DNA of 7,716 nt from an uncultured Erysipelotrichaceae bacterium. Its GTDB lineage: Bacteria > Bacillota_I > Bacilli_A > Erysipelotrichales > Erysipelotrichaceae. Position 1 is the stretch's first letter, and each line of letters begins with the position of its first letter. The notes beneath the pieces were generated by a model. That model searched no databases, was not told where the DNA came from, and saw only the letters and a program-made list of their open reading frames with translations. Positions 6,481 through 7,716 of this stretch are shown here, in pieces. The DNA is taken from positions 1 through 7,716 of the forward strand of contig CACZTC010000101.1 of assembly GCA_902784015.1 (NCBI GenBank), read 5' to 3'. The position numbers and the translations under genes were made by a program.

Positions 6481-6751
6481 TGCTTTATTACTAATGTTAA
6501 TATTAGGAGGTCTAATTGGGCTTGCCTTAGGTATCGCTAGTAAAAAATTATATGTTGAAGCAGATACTAGAGTAGAAGATATATTAGCTTTATTACCAGG
6601 CTATAATTGTGGTGGTTGTGGTAATCCTGGTTGTTCAGGAATGGCTGAGAAACTAGTTGAAGGTAGCGCAACAATTGATTTATGTAAACCATGTAAAGCA
6701 GATATGAAAGAAGCTATTATTAAATATATGGAAGAAAATTGTGGGAATTAA
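6467..6751 (+). CDS. rnfB: Minimal RnfB: membrane anchor plus one 4Fe-4S domain, no ferredoxin domains
   Basis: RnfB normally accepts electrons from ferredoxin at the cytoplasmic face. Known forms are roughly 180-330 residues: an N-terminal helix, a CxxCxxxxC...C 4Fe-4S domain, then one or more ferredoxin-like domains. Here only 94 residues are encoded. Residues 4-24 are the membrane helix. ILALLPGYNCGGCGNPGCSG (39-58) is the diagnostic RnfB motif with C48, C51 and C56, and C73 is the expected fourth ligand. C76 (CKPC) and C92 are additional. No CxxCxxCxxxC ferredoxin motif follows. The gene ends naturally: a terminator overlaps its stop and nothing downstream encodes a lost domain, so it is not a frameshift remnant. 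An AGAGAGGA (6454-6461) precedes the start, which lies within the previous gene. Confidence 0.9.
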   Translation: MKLVSALLLMLILGGLIGLALGIASKKLYVEADTRVEDILALLPGYNCGGCGNPGCSGMAEKLVEGSATIDLCKPCKADMKEAIIKYMEENCGN

Positions 6752-6766
6752 TTTCCCACTTTTTTT
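6741..6766 (+). terminator. Rho-independent terminator of the rnf operon
   Basis: GTGGGAA (6741-6747) pairs perfectly with TTCCCAC (6753-6759) across a five-base loop, and a run of seven T follows (6760-6766). The left arm lies in the last codons of rnfB, and the stop codon (6749-6751) forms part of the loop. It ends the rnf transcript and separates it from the pilus-type gene downstream. Confidence 0.9.
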
Positions 6767-6800
6767 GTGGTAAATGAATAAGAACTTTCTATATAGGAAT

Positions 6801-6806
6801 AGGAGG
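6801..6806 (+). promoter_or_regulatory. Ribosome binding site that sets the start of the cpaB-like gene
   Basis: AGGAGG lies nine bases before the ATG at 6816. The frame also has an upstream ATG at 6774, but that one sits just after the terminator T-run and has no ribosome binding site. The 6816 start is therefore preferred. I see no convincing promoter between the terminator and this site: a TATATA at 6790-6795 has no good -35 partner and would place the transcript start on the AGGAGG. Confidence 0.85.
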
Positions 6807-6815
6807 ATATTATTC

Positions 6816-7619
6816 ATGGAAGAAATAAAAAAGAAAATCAATATAAGAATATTATTGTTGTGTATAATTCTGTTATCAATTTTTGGGATTAGTTATGGCA
6901 TATTCAAAATATTTGTTAAATTGAAATTAGATACTAGGATAACTTATGTAGCAAGTCATACTATTGCCCCGCGCACCATCATCAAAGAAGAAGATTTATT
7001 AGAAATAGAAGTAGCTAATGCTTATATTTTTAATAATACTTTTATTAATAAAGAAGATATTATTGGCAAGATAACAGATATACAAGGAAGCATACCGGCG
7101 GGATCACCGTTTTATAAAACTGCACTATTTGAAATAGATAAAATAAAAGATAAGTCCATAACAATGTTAAAAGAAAATCAAACTGCTTATACAATGAGTA
7201 CAGAAATGTATAAGGTTAGTAGTTTTAATGTATCTAATCGTGTTGATGTATATTTAAATATTAATAATAAAGATAATCCAATCACTGGAAGATTATTTAA
7301 AGATGTAAGAATATTAGCGATTAAAGATAATCGAGGATTATTAATAGATGATATAGAAAGTAATGGAATTCCTTACTATATAGAATTAGCTATTGATCAA
7401 AAAGATATTTCTTTAATAACTTTAGCCGAAAGCTTAGGAGATATAAGATTATATTTATCTAATAATCAAAGTAATCCAAGCTTAGAAGCTTCTTTAGATG
7501 AAGAATCAGAAATTATTAAATATATAGAGACAATTAATAAAAAAGATAACGAAGAAGAGATAATAAATAAAGATCAAGAAATAAAAGTAGAAAAGAAAGA
7601 AAGCGGTGAAAATACATAA
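6816..7619 (+). CDS. cpaB: SAF-domain protein resembling Flp/Tad pilus assembly protein CpaB (RcpC)
   Basis: CpaB/RcpC proteins are membrane-anchored, extracytosolic components of Tad/Flp pilus assembly. From the ATG at 6816 the protein has 267 residues, a normal length. Residues 10-34 are a membrane helix. Residues about 42-105 match a SAF domain: TYVASHTIAPRTIIKEEDL (43-61), then DIIGKITDIQGSIPAGSPFY (81-100). YTMSTEMYKVSSFNVSNRVD (125-144), followed by VYLNI, corresponds to the RcpC/CpaB core, where family members read AVS...VSG...GDRVDV. The C-terminus (about 226-267) is Glu/Lys-rich and probably disordered. The gene follows the rnf terminator, so it is a separate unit with no obvious link to Rnf. 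Its codons are richer in ATA than the rnf genes. No other pilus gene is in view, so a different SAF-domain role remains possible. Confidence 0.65.
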   Translation: MEEIKKKINIRILLLCIILLSIFGISYGIFKIFVKLKLDTRITYVASHTIAPRTIIKEEDLLEIEVANAYIFNNTFINKEDIIGKITDIQGSIPAGSPFYKTALFEIDKIKDKSITMLKENQTAYTMSTEMYKVSSFNVSNRVDVYLNINNKDNPITGRLFKDVRILAIKDNRGLLIDDIESNGIPYYIELAIDQKDISLITLAESLGDIRLYLSNNQSNPSLEASLDEESEIIKYIETINKKDNEEEIINKDQEIKVEKKESGENT

Positions 7620-7641
7620 AATAAAAATTTTAAAAAAGTTA

Positions 7642-7669
7642 TTGACAATAAAAAGTGATAGTGTAGAAT
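7642..7669 (+). promoter_or_regulatory. Strong predicted promoter for a gene beyond the right edge
   Basis: A perfect TTGACA (7642-7647) is followed after 16 bp by TAGAAT (7664-7669, 5/6 to the -10 consensus). It begins 22 bases after the cpaB-like stop. It is the only promoter in the window with a full consensus -35. Transcription would begin near 7676. No intrinsic terminator is visible between the preceding gene and this promoter. Confidence 0.7.
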
Positions 7670-7675
7670 AAAAGT

Positions 7676-7716
7676 GTAAATAGAAACACACACAAGCAAA
7701 GTTGCTGTCGGGCAAA
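7676..7716 (+). other. Start of an untranslated leader, cut by the window edge
   Basis: No start codon occurs between the predicted transcript start and the window end, so the leader is at least about 40 nt long. TTGC (7702-7705) can pair with GCAA on either side (7696-7699 or 7712-7715), giving two mutually exclusive small hairpins. The upstream pairing extends to five base pairs, AGCAA with TTGCT. This could be the start of a structured regulatory RNA, but too little is visible to assign one. Confidence 0.25.

Noticed and set aside
6756..6770. CCAC...GTGG pairing after the terminator as a possible anti-terminator
   Set aside because: It has only four base pairs across a seven-T loop and cannot plausibly compete with the seven-pair terminator stem.
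6467..6815. Short rnfB as a frameshift or truncation artefact
   Set aside because: No frame between the rnfB stop and the next gene encodes a ferredoxin motif, the space is only about 65 bases, and a clean terminator overlaps the stop codon. The short form is the gene's real architecture in this sequence.
6774..6815. Upstream ATG at 6774 as the start of the cpaB-like protein
   Set aside because: It has no ribosome binding site and adds 14 polar residues before the membrane helix. The ATG at 6816 has AGGAGG at ideal spacing.
7506..7715. Minus-strand open frame rich in Phe, Ile and Tyr at the right edge
   Set aside because: Its composition reflects the Glu/Lys-rich, AT-rich tail of the cpaB-like gene on the other strand. 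It also crosses the strong forward promoter.

Overview
The window comes from an AT-rich, low-GC bacterium. A Bacillota lineage near Erysipelotrichia, Mollicutes or uncultured gut Bacilli is the best guess. Supporting signs are strong AGGAGG-type ribosome binding sites, A+T-rich codon choice, the Acetobacterium/Clostridium rnf gene order C-D-G-E-A-B, and a lipoprotein ApbE. Tryptophan is written TGG throughout, so I see no sign of a TGA=Trp code. The lineage is an inference from gene content; no marker gene in the window proves it.

Layout. Positions 1-843 (minus strand) hold the N-terminal 281 codons of an ApbE lipoprotein (FAD:protein FMN transferase), which runs off the left edge. An 86-bp divergent intergenic region (844-929) carries back-to-back promoters for apbE and for the rnf operon. 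Positions 930-6751 (plus strand) are one tightly packed operon: rnfC, rnfD, rnfG, rnfE, rnfA, an unnamed 67-residue Cys-rich membrane protein, and rnfB. It ends at a hairpin terminator that overlaps the rnfB stop codon. After it comes a separate gene for a SAF-domain, CpaB/RcpC-like pilus-assembly protein (6816-7619). The last 97 bases hold a consensus-like promoter and the start of an untranslated leader whose gene lies beyond the right edge.

How it works together. Rnf is a membrane complex that couples electron transfer between reduced ferredoxin and NAD to ion pumping. RnfC (FMN, two 4Fe-4S motifs) handles NADH at the cytoplasmic face. RnfA and RnfE hold the Cys residues of the intramembrane 2Fe-2S centre. 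RnfD and RnfG carry FMN bound covalently to Thr by ApbE. The complex here is remodelled in three ways. RnfG is 543 residues long, with three extra FMN-binding domains, giving four predicted flavinylation sites. RnfB is only 94 residues and keeps the membrane anchor and first 4Fe-4S motif but has no ferredoxin-like domains. A novel 67-residue protein with the same anchor-plus-CxxCGxxxC layout as RnfB sits between rnfA and rnfB. My hypothesis is an Rnf variant with an extended extracytosolic flavin relay and a changed electron entry point. This is the most interesting content of the window.
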